A DNA stretch of 14,778 nucleotides, taken from contig CALCEK010000317.1 of the NCBI GenBank assembly GCA_937900125.1, positions 1-14,778 of the forward strand, in the 5' to 3' direction. The first letter of the stretch is position 1. Every line of letters begins with the position of its first letter. Source of the stretch: an uncultured Treponema sp. GTDB lineage: Bacteria > Spirochaetota > Spirochaetia > Treponematales > Treponemataceae. A program made the position numbers and the translations under genes. Of this stretch, positions 14,581 to 14,778 are shown piece after piece. The notes under the pieces are model-generated. The model saw only the letters and a list, made by a program, of their open reading frames with translations, had not been told where the DNA came from and made no database searches.

Positions 14581-14778
14581 TTATGAAATTAGGAAAGAAT
14601 TTAAGCAAGCGATGGATAGTTATGAATCAGCTATGGACGAATATATTGTATTTATGACAAAAGTTAGTAATTCTAAAGGCACAAATCCTGAGCTAATGTC
14701 AGCCTATGGAGAATATATGAAAAAATATATTGATGCAACCGATGCTTTTAAGAAATGGGAAGGTAAAGAAATGAATAA
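14558..14778 (+). pseudogene. 5'-truncated DUF6591-like gene fragment (runs off right edge)
   Basis: In a different plus frame, open from 14558 to the right edge, the sequence reads EIRKEFKQAMDSYESAMDEY, then IVFMTKV, LMSAYGEYMKKY and FKKWEGKEMN. This Tyr/Met/acid-rich helical pattern matches my memory of DUF6591-type proteins of gut Firmicutes and Treponema (consensus like IRPEFKEAMDSYEAF-DEY-FMKKY). Full-length members begin with a lipoprotein signal that is absent here: an in-frame TGA (14555-14557) blocks extension and no ribosome site precedes ATG 14612. It is probably a truncated copy joined to the upstream fragment; a short functional product from ATG 14612 cannot be excluded. Confidence 0.45.

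Overview
The window looks like the chromosome of a spirochaete, most likely a host-associated Treponema. The grounds are: AT-rich genes with heavy use of AAA, GCA and TTT codons; two large double-Cache chemoreceptors; an exported binding protein whose signal peptide ends IFA-GGKK without a lipobox cysteine; a small lipoprotein of the DUF1566-like kind common in Treponema; and, at the right edge, remnants resembling BspA-type leucine-rich-repeat and DUF6591-type proteins. This is inference from family content; no rRNA or other marker is present.

Layout. Bases 1-316 (minus) hold the 5' part of an unrecognised gene of higher GC, preceded by a structured region with a strong minus-strand promoter and a candidate small RNA or leader (465-568). 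Bases 688-2679 (plus) hold an ArsB/NhaD-type permease and a cytidylate-kinase-like protein. Bases 7323-2691 (minus) are a three-gene unit: a chemoreceptor carrying the complete amino-acid-binding Cache motif, a TauA/SsuA-type binding protein whose start lies inside the receptor gene, and a permease fused to its own ATPase. Bases 7450-8640 hold a leaderless-looking lipoprotein gene between two directly repeated palindromic elements. Bases 10854-8746 (minus) are a second chemoreceptor whose promoter is followed by a 13-bp hairpin starting at the predicted +1. Bases 13021-11006 (minus) encode a GH95-related protein that has lost most of the catalytic segment. Bases 13153-13758 (plus) encode a DUF308/HdeD-like membrane protein, and 14302-13775 (minus) a small nitroreductase. 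From about 14322 to the end there are two out-of-frame gene fragments.

How the genes may work together. The receptor, binding protein and fused transporter share one promoter and tight or overlapping junctions, which suggests that sensing and uptake of small nutrients are made together. The second receptor shares a nearly identical signalling hairpin but has a different ligand pocket. The permease and kinase-like gene form a separate two-gene operon. Several genes here (permease, lipoprotein, GH95-like) have a -10 box only 6-10 nt before the start codon and no Shine-Dalgarno, while others have good ones, so two modes of translation initiation seem to coexist.
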